This document shows positions 44,069 to 57,280 of a stretch of DNA of 64,000 bases, one piece after another. The notes under the pieces were generated by a model. That model had not been told where the DNA came from. It ran no database searches and saw only the letters and a program-made list of their open reading frames with translations. The translations under genes and the position numbers were made by a program. The stretch covers positions 682,001 through 746,000 of the forward strand of contig JAGTJN010000002.1 in the NCBI GenBank assembly GCA_020747045.1, read 5' to 3'. This stretch comes from Phaeosphaeria sp. MPI-PUGE-AT-0046c. Lineage: Eukaryota > Ascomycota > Dothideomycetes > Pleosporales > Phaeosphaeriaceae. Position 1 is the first letter of the stretch, and every line of letters starts with the position of its first letter.

Positions 44069-46492
44069 GGAGTTGTGCTAGCCACTCTCTTCGTCTTTCA
44101 GTATGTTGCCAGATCAACTTCATTTGGAGCTGTTTACTAACGTCCTCCAAGGTTCCATCCATGCGATTACGGACTTTTCGACGTTCATATTTTGGGTCGG
44201 TTCTGTTTCACAAAAGGCATATTTGGGCATTGGATAACAGGAGCGCCCATACAAATTTTGGAGTCTTGGCGCGGTCTGAAGGACTAGCGGTGAGGGCATG
44301 TTTGAGGTGCGCACAACATGCGTGATGCCTACAAAGCGTCGCGCAAGCCCAGCAATCAACAGCTCATGGAACGACAACGAATACAAATGATACCGAATTT
44401 TGATATGACGGTTATGTCTTGAATTTCCCGTGATCGACATTGAGTGCCGCGAGCCACGGATCGCACCACCATCTGCGGCTCTATCCAAAGTGCTCAAGCA
44501 CGTGACGAATTAGGGCCATGTAATTGTGCCTACAATTATCCAGCCCATCTTGTAGAACGCAAACGGTTGAAGCTGGTCATGAATGAGTTCCGGCAAGTCT
44601 ACTGTAAAACCTCAATTCATCATCCTGTGAGACATGCGAGGTCTGGCATCAGCTCCTTCCAGACGTGCGCAACCTATGATGTACTATATAACAGTCTCAT
44701 GTACTACGGAGTGCTCTGCGTACCTACTCACTCTACACATGCACTCACAAGGCCGTCAAGGGTCTAATTGCCTAAGTCCGTCCGCCTGATTGGTACCAGA
44801 GATCTAGAGGAACGCATCATCCGAGATCTCTACGCGCACGGCCTTGATTCCGCCCTACCATAAACGCATGCAGACAAGGGTAATTTACGATGACGGGCCC
44901 AGAATTTCATCAGCCATTTGCCACGTTTGAGAAAGCAATATTGTTGGGTATAATCAATCGTACTCGTCCCAATTGAACACGTGGGAAGCAATATGCAATG
45001 GATCACGAGGACAGCTGCTCATACTGGCCGCAACTGGTGGAGGAAAGATCTCCGCTGTCTCCAGATGGACCCCCATGGAACGACAGTCACGCTGTTTCCA
45101 TGAGGAGATATGTTGATGTCAAGTTGGACGATATAGGCTGTTTCCGGCAGAAGATGCCCACTCGTGCCTTACCACGCTCGAAGCATATTTGCATTATGTA
45201 CACGAATCCTACCTGGAGGGTCGGTACAGCAGTCCCTGAGGCCACTGTACAATACTTGGATCCAGGTCTGCCAGCCAAGCGCAGCAATCCTCGAGTATCC
45301 GACGCACCGTTATTACCTGAGGCGACATCGGCCGAATCAGCACGCTTGAAAGCATGTCTGACAGAGTGGACTCGATGAGCCGTGTGAAGTCGTGACTCAT
45401 GGATATTCCACCTAGACAAGGAGGTTTCCCGCTGAATACTGCCGCCAGCTAGTTGAGGGCATTCCGAGTTGTCCCGACGAGCCGCAGCCCAGCCAGGAGA
45501 CTGCCGCCTGCCGTGGCGGAAGGCGGACGTGGACGGCGTTGCTTGTGGTCCAAAGCAGCAGACGAGCGGCGGCGTCTTTGCTGGCGACGTGGTTGGTCTC
45601 CCCAGGCACATGCCGCCCCATGTGGACTGCGATGATGTCGACGAGTGCGCAACACACAAGCAAGCATGCAGCGTACAGCGTTCCGCTGAAGATGAGCGGG
45701 GAGGACTGATCTCCCAGCCTATGACACGGCGGCATGTTTGCTCCGTGGCGCAAATGTCCGCCCTTGGAGCGCTGATAAGGGACCAGACAACATGAAATTA
45801 CCACATGAAGAGCAAGTCACCGAGGCGAGCAGGCCCAGCCAATCAGCCGCGGCCATTACATGGGGGCATCTCGCCGGTGGGCCTTGGGGAGCGCGGGAAT
45901 GCACGCCACACAGACTGCCGATTTCGGGGTCTAGGACTGGCCTGACCGCCCGCAGCTTGGGCGAATCCGCGCCGCCATGTTGTCAGGCTGGCAGAAAACC
46001 ACCGGGATACGTGGGGTAGCTACCAGTTTTCCCAACGCGCGACACATGCTCCAGCGAGTCCGCATGCAAGCATTGCTAATGGCTGTCAATGGGCGCCAGA
46101 GACGGCCTGTTTGTGCGACTCAGTCGTCACTAGAGTCTGCCGCGCAGCAGCTGAGCGCTCTGAAAACGCCCCGGGGCGAGGCTGGCGCATGTTTGGACTT
46201 CATGGTGTTTACGAGGGGCGTCATTTGCATGTGCCGCTGGCGACGCGTGCACAGCTTGATACATAGCATTTGTAAATAAAGTCCCAAGACCCTCTCCAAG
46301 CCCACCAGAGTCCCACAAGCCCCGAGCAGACAGCGGGCATCGCTTCCACAGACAGCGGGAACGCCCTACCGACCAATGACCGGCCTGGAAGCGCGCTCCA
46401 AAGTGAAGTACTAGCGTCCTCTGTAAAAATTCCCCACTCGCAGCCCTCCGCTCTCCAGCCCTTCATAAGCACCGCTACCGACCCGGCCGCGA
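44069..46492. other. Long upstream region of GLT1 without a supported gene
   Basis: About 2.4 kb. ORFs such as 45087-45659 (-) and 45738-46019 (+) are Arg/Ser/Cys/Gln-rich and have no family signature. A TGACTCA (Gcn4/CPC1 core) lies at 45393-45399 and a TGATAA (GATA-factor type) at 45773-45778. Both could bear on control of amino-acid and nitrogen genes such as GLT1, but single short motifs are expected by chance. Confidence 0.4.
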
Positions 46493-46520
46493 CTTTCTCT
46501 CTCTCTCCTCTACTCCCCTC
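46493..46520 (+). promoter_or_regulatory. Pyrimidine-rich tract, likely GLT1 core promoter
   Basis: A nearly pure C/T run (CTTTCTCTCTCTCTCC...) about 670 nt before the GLT1 start codon. Such CT-rich boxes mark transcription starts in many fungal housekeeping genes. Assignment is inference. Confidence 0.4.
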
Positions 46521-46588
46521 GTTCACAAGTTGCTTGCTGGAACAATCCGCGAGCCAACCCAAGGCCTGTTCCGACCGTCACCTAGACA

Positions 46589-47061
46589 GTAAGTCGAATC
46601 CGCCCTGCACTCCGATCCGCGCCCGCTTGCCTCGCACATGTTACTATTACTGGCATCATGGCCTCCTGCTGTGCTACGCGCAATCGCTCATCAGCGAGCG
46701 TTGTTATTTTCATTATTTGGAGCACAATGCGGTGCTATTTAATTTGTCGATGCCAGCTCTTATCGGCGCATCCTGGAGTATGCGCAGCTATCAATCGCCG
46801 CTGGTGTGGCCTGGCGTCATGCATCTTCAATGGCCAATCTCTGCCTCGCATCCGGCGGATGACCGACTCGTTCATCATGGCGCTCGTTGTGGGCTTGATA
46901 GACATCTGCGAACCAAGAATCGCCGCAACTGTTCCCCACATACATTCTTTGCTTTTGAGCTAGAGCTAGTGCATTTGCCTGCGAACATCTCCCACCTTTG
47001 AGCCTCGACCCACGCCTCACCAAAATACCCTCGGACCGCCCAAAACTGACAGTGCTTTCAG
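46589..47061 (+). other. Candidate 5' leader intron of GLT1
   Basis: A strong donor GTAAGT at 46589 lies soon after the CT-rich tract. A matching acceptor CTTTCAG ends at 47061, leaving about 125 nt of leader before the ATG at 47187. Long leader introns occur in highly expressed fungal genes. Nothing in the sequence proves use of these sites. Confidence 0.3.
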
Positions 47062-47186
47062 ATCACAGCAACTACCAGAGCAGCACCAGCTCTCACGCCG
47101 CCGACCCCGCAAATACATATATTGATACCCCCACCACCCGACCTCGACACCAGAAACACCACAATCAACGGCCTTTTGCCGGTATA

Positions 47187-50100
47187 ATGGGTGCCGTTTC
47201 TTTCACAGAGGATACAAAATTGCCACAGGATACCCATATTGAGGAGGAGCAGCCGTCGGTGTTCAAGTACCAAGATGGACCCGAGAACAAGAGTTGGGCG
47301 GGTGCCCTGCCCTTGAAGCAGGGTCTGTATGATCCAGAGCTCGAGAAGGATGCCTGTGGTGTCGGTTTCGCCGCCCATATCAAGGGCAAGGCTAGCCACA
47401 AAATCGTCTCGGATGGTAAGCATTATCAGCACATTTTCTCACCTGGTGGCTGACGGTTCACAGCACGCTCATTGCTTTGCAACATGACCCACAGAGGTGC
47501 GGTTGGTTCTGACGCACGAGACGGCGATGGTGCAGGTGTCATGACATCTATCCCCCACAAATTCTTTCTCAAGGAATTCGGGCGCGAGCAGGGCTTCACG
47601 CTACCTCCGCTCGGCCAGTACGCCACTGGTAACTTGTTCTTCAAGCCGGACGCCACAATCCTAGAGGAGACCAAGACCATGTTTGAGGATGTTGCAGACC
47701 AACTCGACCTGAGGGTACTTGGCTGGCGACTGGTTCCCCGCGATTCTACCCTCCTCGGACCTGCGGCGCTGTCACGAGAGCCAATTATCCTCCAACCATT
47801 CGTTGTCCTGAAGACTGCCTATGGTGCCGGACGAGAGCCCAACGCCGACTGGGCAGAGAAGTACAACAACGGGTACTTTGAGCGACAGTTGTATGTCATG
47901 CGAAAGCGTGCCACACACGTCATTGGCCTCCACAACTGGTTCTACATCTGCTCCTTGTCGAACAAGAACATTGTGTACAAGGGTCAATTATCTCCAGTCC
48001 AGGTCTACGAGTACTACCACGATCTTTTGAACGTCGACTATGAAGGTCACTTTGCCCTGGTGCACTCGCGTTTTTCCACCAACACATTCCCCAGTTGGGA
48101 CCGTGCTCAGCCACTGCGGTGGGCAGCTCACAATGGTGAAATCAACACATTGCGGGGGAACAAGAACTGGATGCGTGCTCGTGAAGGTCTGATGAAGTCG
48201 AGCCTTTTTGCCGATGAGCTCGACCTTCTCTATCCCATTGTCGAGGACGGCGGTTCCGACTCGGCAGCTTTCGACAACGTTCTGGAGCTGCTCACAATCA
48301 ATGGCGTTCTCTCGCTACCAGAAGCAGTCATGCTTATGGTACCAGAGGCATGGCAGGGCAACCACACCATGGATCCCGCTAAGCAGGCCTTTTACGAATG
48401 GGCTGCTTGTATGATGGAGCCCTGGGATGGTCCAGCCTTATTCACATTCTCCGACGGACGCTATTGCGGAGCCAACCTTGACCGAAACGGTCTGCGTCCT
48501 TGCCGTTACTACGTGACCGACGATGACCGCATTGTCTGCGCGTCTGAAGTTGGCACCATTTCAATTGAACCTGAGCGCGTCGTACAGAAGGGCCGTCTCC
48601 AGCCCGGTAGGATGTTGCTTGTCGACACTGTCGCTGGACGAATTGTCGACGACGCTGAGCTGAAGAAGACTGTTTCCGAGCGAAACGATTTCCGCGCATG
48701 GATCGACAAGAACCTCCTGACCCTACCCAAGATCGTACAGGCGGTCAGCGAGAAGGGCGTTGATATGTCTTACACACTTACCGAGACTAAGCTACACGAG
48801 GACCCCCGTCTACGTGCATTCAGCTACTCTCTTGAGCAGGTCAGCTTGCTCCTTGGTCCTATGGCCGCCGACTCGAAGGAGGCTCTTGGGTCCATGGGTA
48901 ACGACGCACCTCTTGCTTGCTTGTCAACACAGCCTCGTCTACTCTTCGAGTACTTCCGCCAGCTCTTCGCTCAAGTCACCAACCCTCCCATTGATCCTAT
49001 CCGTGAGGCCATCGTCATGTCCCTGGAGGCATACGTTGGACCCCAAGGCAATTTACTGGAGATGGACGAGTCACAGTGCCACCGTATGCTTCTGCCATCG
49101 CCTGTTCTGTCGCTTGAAGAGTTCAAGGGCTTGACCAACACCTCCTTGATACACTCAGCTTGGACCGTCAAGACAATCGACATAACTTTCCCCAAGAGCG
49201 AGGGTGTCGAGGGCTACATGAACGCGCTTGACCGTATCTGTGATGAAGCTGCAGAGGGCGTCAACAACAACGACAACTTCATCGTCCTCACCGACCGCGC
49301 CACCTCGCCTGACCGAGTCCCAGTCTCTGCCTGCTTGGCAACCGGTATGGTACACCACTACCTTGTCCGCAACAAGTGGCGATCCAACGTTGCCCTTATC
49401 GTTGAGACCGGTGAAGCCCGTGAGGTCCACCACATGTGTGTCCTGGTCGGTTATGGTGCCGATGCCGTGTGCCCATACCTTGCCATCGAGTGTATTCTCA
49501 AGATGCACCGCGAGGGTCTCATCCGCAAGAAGCTCACTCCTGAGCAGCTCATCGACAACTACAAGCACTCCTGTGACGGTGGTATCTTGAAGGTCATGTC
49601 GAAGATGGGTATCTCTACCCTGCAGTCATACAAGGGTGCCCAGATTTTCGAGGCTCTTGGTATTGACGACACCGTTGTCGACCGCTGTTTCACCGGTACC
49701 GCATCTCGTATCAAGGGAATGACTTTCGAGAGGATTGCTGAAGATGCCATTGCTCTGCACGAGAAGGGCTACCCGACACGACCCATCGTTGAGATCCCTG
49801 GTCTCGTGGAGACTGGCGAGTACCACTGGCGTGACGGAGGAGAGCCCCACGTCAACGACCCAACGGCGATGGCCAACATCCAAGACGCAGTCCGCACCAA
49901 GAACGACAAGTCCTACGAGGCATACTCGATTGCTGAGTATGAGCGTATCAAGGACTGCACTCTACGTGGTCTCCTTGACTTCAACTTCGATGATCGTGCT
50001 CCTATCCCCATAGATCAGGTCGAGCCATGGACGGACATCGTCCGCCGCTTCGTCACTGGTGCCATGTCTTATGGTTCCATCTCTATGGAGTCTCACTCTA

Positions 50101-53100
50101 CCCTCGCCGTCGCCATGAACCGTCTTGGTGGCAAGTCCAATACTGGTGAGGGAGGTGAGGATCCCGAGCGTAGCTTGCGCATGGAGAACGGCGACACGAT
50201 GCGTTCCGCCATTAAGCAGATTGCCTCTGGACGTTTCGGAGTCACCTCCAACTATCTCGCCGATGCCGACGAGCTTCAGATCAAGATGGCCCAAGGTGCT
50301 AAGCCCGGTGAGGGTGGTGAGCTCCCCGGCCACAAGGTCTCCCAATCCATCGCAAAGACTCGCCACTCCACCCCTGGTGTCGGTCTCATCAGTCCCCCTC
50401 CCCACCACGACATTTACTCCATCGAAGATCTCAAGCAGTTGATCTACGACTTGAAGTGCGCCAACCCCCGCGCCCGTGTCTCTGTCAAGCTCGTCTCCGA
50501 GACTGGTGTCGGTATCGTCGCTTCTGGTGTCGCAAAGGCCAAGGCCGACCACATCCTGATCTCTGGTCACGATGGTGGTACTGGTGCTTCGCGATGGACT
50601 GGTATCAAGTATGCTGGTCTTCCGTGGGAGCTGGGTCTTGCCGAGACTCATCAGACTCTGGTCTTGAACGATCTTCGTGGTCGTGTGATTGTTCAGACTG
50701 ACGGTCAGCTCCGTACTGGACGTGATGTCGCTATCGCTTGTTTGCTTGGAGCTGAGGAGTGGGGCTTTGCTACTACGCCTCTCATCGCTATGGGATGTAT
50801 TATGATGCGCAAGTGTCACCTTAACACCTGCCCAGTGGGTATCGCAACTCAGGATCCCGAGTTAAGGAAGAAGTTCTCCGGTACGCCCGAGCACGTGATC
50901 AACTTCTTCTACTACATCGCCAACGAGCTCCGTGCGATCATGGCCAAGCTCGGCTACCGTACTATCAACGATATGGTAGGCCACTGCGAGGTTCTGCGCA
51001 TTCGCGATGACCTCCGCACCCCCAAGACCGAGAACATTGATCTGTCCCTCATCCTCACACCGGCCCACACTCTGCGTCCTGGCGTCGCCACCTTCAACGT
51101 TCGCAAGCAGGACCACCGCCTGCACGTCCGTCTCGACAACAAGCTCATCGCTGAGTCTGAACTTGCTCTTGAGAAGGGTCTCCCAGCCCGCATTGAGTGC
51201 GATGTCGTCAACACCGACCGCGCTCTCGGTGCCACCCTTTCATACCAAATCAGCAAGCGCTACGGTGAGGCTGGTCTTCCTCAAGACACAATCCACGTCA
51301 ACATCCGTGGATCTGCTGGACAGTCGTTCGGTGCTTACTTGGCTCCTGGTGTCACTCTCGAGCTCGAGGGTGATTCCAATGACTATGTTGGCAAGGGTCT
51401 CTCCGGTGGTCGTCTCATCATCTACCCACCACGCAATGCGGTCTACCGTGCCGAGGAGAACATGCTGATCGGCAACGTCTGTCTTTATGGTGCCACGAGG
51501 GGTACTTGCTTCTTCCGCGGTATCGCTGCCGAGCGTTTCTGTGTCCGTAACTCCGGTGCTACCGCCGTCGTCGAGGGTGTTGGTGACCACGGCTGCGAGT
51601 ACATGACTGGCGGTCGTGTCCTGGTCCTTGGTTCCACTGGACGTAACTTTGCCGCTGGTATGTCTGGTGGTATTGCCTACGTTCTTGACATCCACCAGGA
51701 CTTCGAGCAGAAGGTCAACCAGGAGATGGTTGAGCTTTCTGGTATCGAGGAGCCCGAGGAGATTGCCTTCGTGCGTGGCTTAATTGAGGATCACCACCAC
51801 TACACCGGCTCTGAGCTCGCTGCCCGCATCCTTCTCGATTTCACCCGTGCTCTTCCGCGGTTCGTCAAGGTCATGCCTGTCGACTACAAGCGTGTCCTGT
51901 TGGAGGAGAAGGCCAAGGCCGATGAAAAGAGGAGGTCGGAGTACCCCCTGCCTATCCTTCCTGGCAACCCCGTCCGCACCGCCCATGAAGACTCTCGCAA
52001 GAACGAGCACGAGCACGAGGCGAAGGAGAAAAAGAAGAGCGACTTGCTCGACATCGAGGAGAGCGTCACTGATGCCAAGGCTGAAAAGAAGAAGGCACTC
52101 GTCCTTGACAAAACCCGAGGCTTCATGAAGTACCAGCGCCGCTCCGAGAAGTACCGCAACCCCAAGACCCGCACTCGTGACTGGGCGGAGCTCTCGCAGC
52201 GTTTAAATGAGGATGAGCTAAAGTACCAATCTGCTCGTTGCATGGACTGTGGTGTGCCTTTCTGTCAGTCTGATACTGGTTGTCCAATTTCCAACATCAT
52301 TCCCAAGTGGAATGAGTTGGTCTTCCAGGTATGTATTCTCCTAGCTCACGTATTGTCGTGATGCTCGTCCGAGAAAACGAGCTTGTAGCCTCCAAGGTCA
52401 TTTAAGATAGTAGCTAACTCATCTTCTCAGGGACAATGGCGCGATGCCCTCAACAGGCTCCTAATGACAAACAACTTCCCAGAGTTCACCGGACGTGTCT
52501 GCCCCGCTCCTTGCGAAGGTGCCTGTGTTCTTGGCATCAACGAGGACCCTGTCGGTATCAAGTCAATTGAGTGCGCCATCATCGACCGTGGCTTTGAGAT
52601 GGGCTGGATGATTCCCTCGCCTCCTCAGAACCGCTCTGGCAAGACCGTCGCTATCATTGGCTCTGGTCCTGCTGGTCTTGCTTGTGCCGACCAGCTCAAC
52701 AAGGCAGGCCACACCGTCACCGTTTACGAGCGCGCTGATCGTGTTGGTGGTCTCCTCATGTATGGTATCCCCAACATGAAGCTTGACAAGAAGGTCGTGC
52801 AGCGTCGTGTTGACTTCCTCGCTTCCGAGGGTGTTACATTCAAGACTGGTGTGACCGTTGGCGAGGAAGGTCAAGTCACTCTCGACTCCCTGCGCGGCGA
52901 GTTTGACGCTGTCGTCTTCGCCACTGGAGCAACCGTGGCGCGCGATTTGCCCATCCCCAACCGCAACCTCGAAGGTATCCACTACGCCATGCAGTTCTTG
53001 CACAAGAACACCAAGTCGCTTCTTGACTCCGAGCTCGCCGACGACTCATACATCTCAGCCAAGGACAAGCACGTCGTTGTTATTGGAGGTGGTGACACTG

Positions 53101-53744
53101 GTAACGACTGCATTGGTACTTCCGTCCGCCACGGTGCCAAGTCGGTCGTCAACTTTGAGCTTCTGCCTCAGCCTCCGCCAGAGCGTGCCCGCGACAACCC
53201 ATGGCCCCAGTGGCCCCGTATCTTCCGCACGGACTACGGTCACAATGAAGTTAAGACCCACATGGGCAAGGATCCTCGCGAGTACTGCGTCATGTCCAAG
53301 GACTTTGTCGACGACGGCAGCGGCAACGTCAAGGGTATCAACACCGTGCGTGTGGAGTGGACTAAGTCCGCCTCTGGTGGCTGGGACATGAAGCACGTCG
53401 AGGGCAGCGAGCAGTTCTTCCCCGCCGACCTCGTCCTGCTCTCCATGGGTTTCCTTGGTCCCGAGCAGCGCGTCATGAACGACGTGATCGAGCTTGACCC
53501 ACGCAAGAACATCAAGACTCCTCCCGGCAAATACAACACCAACCTTCCTGGTGTCTTCGCCGCTGGTGACTGCCGCCGTGGTCAGTCTCTCATCGTCTGG
53601 GGCATCAACGAGGGTCGCCAGTGTGCTCGCGATGTCGACACCTTCCTTACGGGACACAGCACTCAGCTGCCCGTCACTGGTGGTATTGTCAAGGCCTCAC
53701 CTCTTTTGCAGCACGGCAAGGACGCTGTCGCCGTGGCCGCTTAG
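47187..53744 (+). CDS. GLT1: NADH-dependent glutamate synthase (GOGAT)
   Basis: Predicted 2135-aa enzyme making two glutamates from glutamine and 2-oxoglutarate, central to ammonium assimilation. Exons 47187-47415, 47464-52328 and 52431-53744; introns of 48 and 102 nt. The N-terminal nucleophile is Cys57 in EKDACGVGF, so residues 1-56 form the cleaved propeptide. The FMN/2-oxoglutarate synthase domain contains SVKLVSETGVG and GHDGGTGASRWTGIK. The 3Fe-4S cysteines are CIMMRKCHLNTCPVGI. The GXGG repeat domain follows, with GVGDHGCEYMTGGRV. A charged linker (KNEHEHEAKEKKKSD) leads to the beta part, where CMDCGVPFCQSDTGCP binds 4Fe-4S clusters, and GSGPAGLACADQL and GGGDTGNDCIG bind FAD and NADH. 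Fused alpha/beta is typical of fungi. All key residues appear present. Confidence 0.97.
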
Positions 53745-54207
53745 AGGCATGTTATGAATACAACGGATACAACGGAGTTAACGACAAGAATGAACACTGT
53801 ACAGGGAAATGAGGTATATGATTTCGGATGGAGTTTGTATATTGCATGATCTTTCGCATTTTCTCTCGCTCACCTGCAAGATACCTCTTTCAGTTTGTGG
53901 AGTCGTCTGGGTGGCATTTGCAGTGTACTATCTTTTGCATGATTTCGACCAATTTGTGTAAATAGCGAATCAATGATTTATCGAAACCTTGTGCCTCCAT
54001 GAGACTGTGATTTGATATGATATTCAGTTATGCTTTGTGGTGCGAGGACAATGGATCGTGTGCCCATAATTGTCTGTGCCAAGAAAAAGACGCTAGTGAC
54101 GTCAGTGTGTTCACGATTCCAGATCAACCACGCTCGCAATGATTAAGCATTGCGAAGCTATTAGGCACACCACATTCGACATGTACCGGTAACAGCAGCA
54201 ATCTACA
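53745..54207. other. Intergenic stretch between GLT1 and YME2
   Basis: About 460 nt holding the 3' UTR of GLT1 and the promoter of YME2. No gene seen. Confidence 0.4.
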
Positions 54208-56895
54208 ATGATTCCACGGTCAAATTGGCATTACGCCAGTCGACGGTCCCTACCGCGTGGGATAAGGTTGGTGAAAAGGAGCCTTCCTTGCTGCAGATCA
54301 CCCCAAGAGTGCTGACACGATAACAGGCCCACATCACTCATATTGCAATCACGAATTGAAGCATGTAGAGTGGGCTCTTCAAGACCATGGGTAGTCGCCG
54401 GTCGGTACGCTTCTCTCCAGGCAGGCGAAGATAAGACTGGCCATATCAGCGCGGGCCCCAATGAAGGGATTCTCTTTTTCAACAATGTATTCCCTATTCA
54501 AATACGCAAGGTGCTGGGACTCCCCATGCCAGGTATATTTGATAGGCTCGTCAGCCCGACAATGTCTGGCACAGATCCGAAAACCGTGCTAGAACGTGCG
54601 AAAGCTAAGCGAAACTTACCGATTCAAGAGACTGAGATCTTGCCTCGCATGAGAGAAGGTGGTGCCTTTGTCAAGTTTACGCATGATGGAAGCATGCCGA
54701 TTTCTGAGATTGAAGAAAAACTGCAACAGTATCTGAAAGATGAGCCTGTCAAGCCCTGGTGGGGCCCGTGGCGAAGAATGCGTGCGAAAGCCGTCAAAGG
54801 ACGACCCTGGGTGGAGGATATGATGAGACTTCCGGCACCGCGACTGAGAGTGGAGTTTGTTCCAGGCGAGCCTGGTGCACCGATTACCGAAGCTGTGGAA
54901 TTGAGCCAGGAGCAGTTGTTTCAATACTTCAGACCGTATGGGAAGCTGAGCGACATCGTCATGCAGGAGTCAGATTCCAAAGTTCTCCCGAGGTTCGCAT
55001 ATCTGGACTACTCTACCCTCGGAAGAGCTATCATGGCAAGGAACTGCATGCACGGCTTTATGGTCTCAGACGCCGAAGGAGGTGGCAAGAAGGGTACGAT
55101 TTTACGGCTCAAATATGAGCAGAAGATCAAGCCCCGTTACATCCGAGACTGGATTGTCAACCATCCTAGGATTATTATCCCAATCATTGCAGCTCTCATA
55201 GCTGGCACTGTCGCTATCGTCTTTGATCCGTAAGTTGCATCGAGGTCTTGTTGCAACTGACGCTAACACAAGTTCAGTATTCGCACATTCTTTGTCAAGG
55301 CTCATATCACAAGAACACTACACATTGAAGACAACAAGTGGTACCAGTGGATCAAAGGCTATGCGACTGACATGATCCGGGGCAAAAGACGGGATGATGA
55401 TGATTCGTATGATGCAATCTGGGACGACCGCAAAGGCAACATTGAGCAGATCCAGACGTGGCTCATGGAGACGGCCGATACTTTCATCATCGTCCAGGGA
55501 CCACGAGGATCAGGCAAGAAAGAACTGGTTGTCGATCAGGCTCTGCAGGACAAGAAGCTCAAACTCATCATTGACTGTAAGCCAATTCAAGAAGCTCGCG
55601 GTGACAGTCCTACCATCAGCGCTGCTGCGGCTGCAGTCGGATACAAGCCGGTGTTCAGCTGGATGAACAGTATCAGCGGCATGATCGACATGGCTGCGCA
55701 GGGTGCGACTGGTGTGAAGACTGGTTTCTCTGAGACTCAGGAGACTCAACTGAACAAGATTTGGAATACCACAACTACTGCTCTTAAGCAGATTGCTCTT
55801 GACCACCGACACAAAGAGGACAAGGACGCGCATCTCGCTGATGACGACTGGCTCGAGGCGCATCCGGAGCGTAGGCCAATTGTCATTATCGACAACTTCC
55901 TGCATAAGAGTCAAGAGGGCGGCATCGTTTATGATAAGCTCGCAGAGTGGTAAGTACAGCAATTGAAATCAATTTCGATACATGCTAATTGACATAGGGC
56001 GGCTCGTCTGACCACCACCAACATTGCGCATGTCATCTTCCTGACAAATGATGTTGCATTTAGCAAGTCGCTCTCGAAAGCACTACCGGATCGGGTGTTC
56101 CGCCAGATTTCGCTGTCCGACTGCAGCCCAGAAGTTGCAAAGAAGTTTGTAGTGACCCACCTCGATGCTGATGTCGAAGACGATCCTGCACCAAAGGATG
56201 GATCGGAGAAGAAGTTGCCTTCGCAGCATCGAACGGACCTTGGCGAGCTGGACACTTGCATTGATCTGCTTGGCGGACGGCTTACTGACCTGGAGTTTTT
56301 GGCAAGAAGGATCAAGACTGGAGAGACGCCTACCAAAGCGGTCAACGAGATCATCGACCAATCTGCGTCGGAGATTTTGAAAATGTACATCTTCGGTGCC
56401 GAGGACGACGGCAGCAAACGTCATTGGAACCCGGAGCAAGCGTGGATGCTGATCAAGGAGCTCGCGAAGAAGGAGAGTCTCCGTTACAACGAGGTCCTTC
56501 TAAACGACATTCTCAAGACGGGCGGCGATTCCGCGTTACGCGCGCTAGAGCAAGCTGAGCTTATTTCAATCATATCTGGACCCAACGGCCGTCCCTCGAC
56601 CATCAAGGCGGGGAAGCCGGTCTACCACCCTGCGTTCAAGCGCTTGACTGAGGACACGGTGCTGAAGAGCCATCTCGATCTCGCCATCCTCACCAACCTC
56701 ACAAAGGTCGAAAATGCGACCATCGACAAGTGCGAGAATGAATTGCTCTTGTTGAGCAAGTTGAGAAACCAGCCAGCGCAGACAGCGGGCCGAGTACAGT
56801 ATCTCCTGGCGAAGTTGATGGCAAGTCAGACGAAGGTGGAGCAGTACGAGGGCGAGATCAAGGGGCTGAAGAAGGTGTTGGCGGAGCAGTTTTAG
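54208..56895 (+). CDS. YME2: Mitochondrial escape protein 2 (Yme2)
   Basis: Predicted 843-aa inner mitochondrial membrane protein that influences mtDNA nucleoids and mitochondrial structure. Four exons: 54208-54266, 54327-55229, 55278-55949 and 55998-56895; introns of 60, 48 and 48 nt. The first exon starts MIPRSNWHYASRRS, a basic presequence. Residues about 190-290 form an RRM-like domain facing the matrix (AVELSQEQLFQYFRPYG and the aromatic strand RFAYLDYSTLGRAIM). A membrane helix follows at about 302-320 (RIIIPIIAALIAGTVAIVF). The intermembrane-space part has a P-loop NTPase (VQGPRGSGKKEL, Walker A) and a Walker B-like RPIVIIDNF. A coiled helical tail ends at LKKVLAEQF. Length and order match yeast Yme2 (850 aa). 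Confidence 0.93.
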
Positions 56896-57280
56896 TGAGG
56901 CATCTTGAGGCTCAATTTGTAGCGCTTTCAGCAGGACGATTGGACCTCTGCTTGAAGCACAAACGTACATAGTGATACCATCTCCCAATCAATCAGACAG
57001 GCACAGGAATTTGTTGTTGTGCTTCAGAATGAAAAATCTTAGCCCACGTCATTTTACCGAGGTCGGTCGCAGTGGATAATGGCCCGGTTTGTGCGCGCGC
57101 CGTAGCCGTGTCGCGGGCCTTGTCCCATCTCTCCGGCGGCACTAAAGCTAGGACTACCTCACGTCAAGCTGTGTCTTCATCGTATTGTCGCGACTGCCAT
57201 TGTGCCTGTTCCACCTTTGCATCTTATACCACGCGCATCACACACAGGCCTACACGCCGTCTCCTTCACATTCCGGCACA
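56896..57280. promoter_or_regulatory. Upstream region of ADK1
   Basis: About 385 nt between two plus-strand genes. No specific element recognised. Confidence 0.35.

Noticed and set aside
45087..45659. 190-aa minus-strand ORF upstream of GLT1
   Set aside because: No family signature and overlapping ORFs of similar quality on the other strand.
49962..50819. 285-aa minus-strand ORF within GLT1, plus similar long antisense ORFs (for example 53055-53657)
   Set aside because: Shadows of the strongly biased GLT1 codons; repetitive Asp/Thr/Val composition and no family signature.
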